The position numbers and the translations under genes were made by a program. 64,000 nucleotides of DNA. Source: Undaria pinnatifida. Its lineage: Eukaryota; Sar; Phaeophyceae; Laminariales; Alariaceae. The stretch covers positions 368,429 to 432,428 of the forward strand of contig JABAKD010000109.1 of the NCBI GenBank assembly GCA_012845835.1. Direction: 5' to 3'. The notes beneath the pieces were generated by a model. It did not search any database. It saw only the letters and a list, made by a program, of their open reading frames with translations, and was not told where the DNA came from. How positions within the stretch are numbered: position 1 is the first letter of the stretch; the number at the start of each line of letters is the position of its first letter. Of the stretch, positions 63,861-64,000 are shown piece after piece.

Positions 63861-64000
63861 GACTAAACCTACTGCGAAACGGGGAACCGCCTTTTCAACT
63901 CACGATGTCGGGGAGCTTCACCGTAACCATTGATGTACTGGAGGTTTCCTGTAGCCTATGCCAGCGGGGTTTTCACGAAACAACGTCCACGAGCGAGCTC
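63861..64000 (+). CDS. Candidate partial exon running off the window end
   Basis: A good acceptor (TTCTCCCTACCTACAG) opens a frame with two leading bases that stays open to the last base. It reads NLLRNGEPPFQLTMSGSFTV then TIDVLE, resembling a strand of an Ig-like/Calx-type extracellular fold. Function unknown. Confidence 0.4.

Noticed and set aside
1..64000. tRNA, rRNA or CRISPR loci
   Set aside because: No cloverleaf-like sequence with a T-loop box, no ribosomal RNA core sequence, and no regularly spaced repeats with unique spacers were seen by eye; a covariance-model scan was not possible.

Overview
This window looks like nuclear DNA of a intron-rich eukaryote. It has no bacterial operons, and long stretches are microsatellites, minisatellites and transposon debris. 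Short protein-like islands are bounded by AG acceptors and GTGAG/GTAAG/GTACGT donors. The islands join into one plus-strand gene with 20 exons (5312 to 50834), about 2.6 kb of coding sequence spread over 45.5 kb. The predicted protein has tandem F5/8 type C (discoidin-like) carbohydrate-binding modules followed by a pectin-lyase-like right-handed beta-helix. This architecture and the large introns suggest a stramenopile, perhaps a brown alga or relative. That placement is inference from domain content, not proof.

Layout. 1-5311: two copies of a C-rich dispersed repeat, the second inside a 2.5 kb element with ~105 bp terminal inverted repeats. 5312-26038: exons 1-12, encoding four F5/8C-like modules. 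In modules 1-3 the intron phases repeat in the same order (0, 1, 0, 0). 27832-50834: exons 13-20, encoding the beta-helix and a stop codon. Introns run from 0.6 to 3.2 kb except intron 16, which is 13.5 kb. Intron 16 contains a C-rich repeat copy split by a 7.54 kb near-palindrome (34498-42034). Each arm carries a broken reverse-transcriptase fragment with a YADD box, and the element is flanked by a TATA duplication. Intron 16 also holds a 9-bp array with a 171-bp higher-order period and a TAGTGTAA-like array.

50835-64000 is poorer in recognisable genes. It has candidate exons near 57.1-57.9, 58.7, 60.2, 63.0 and 63.9 kb, a purine-rich acidic reading frame at 58.9-59.5 kb, a degenerate minisatellite (54.9-55.7 kb), and a ~223-bp tandem satellite (61.0-62.7 kb, about eight copies).

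The most unusual pattern is a series of exon echoes. Several exons are followed, 150-660 bp downstream in the next intron, by a decayed copy of part of themselves. The last exon is followed by two more copies, each with its own AG acceptor. All exon calls were made by eye from splice signals, phase and protein pattern. Transcript evidence would decide them.
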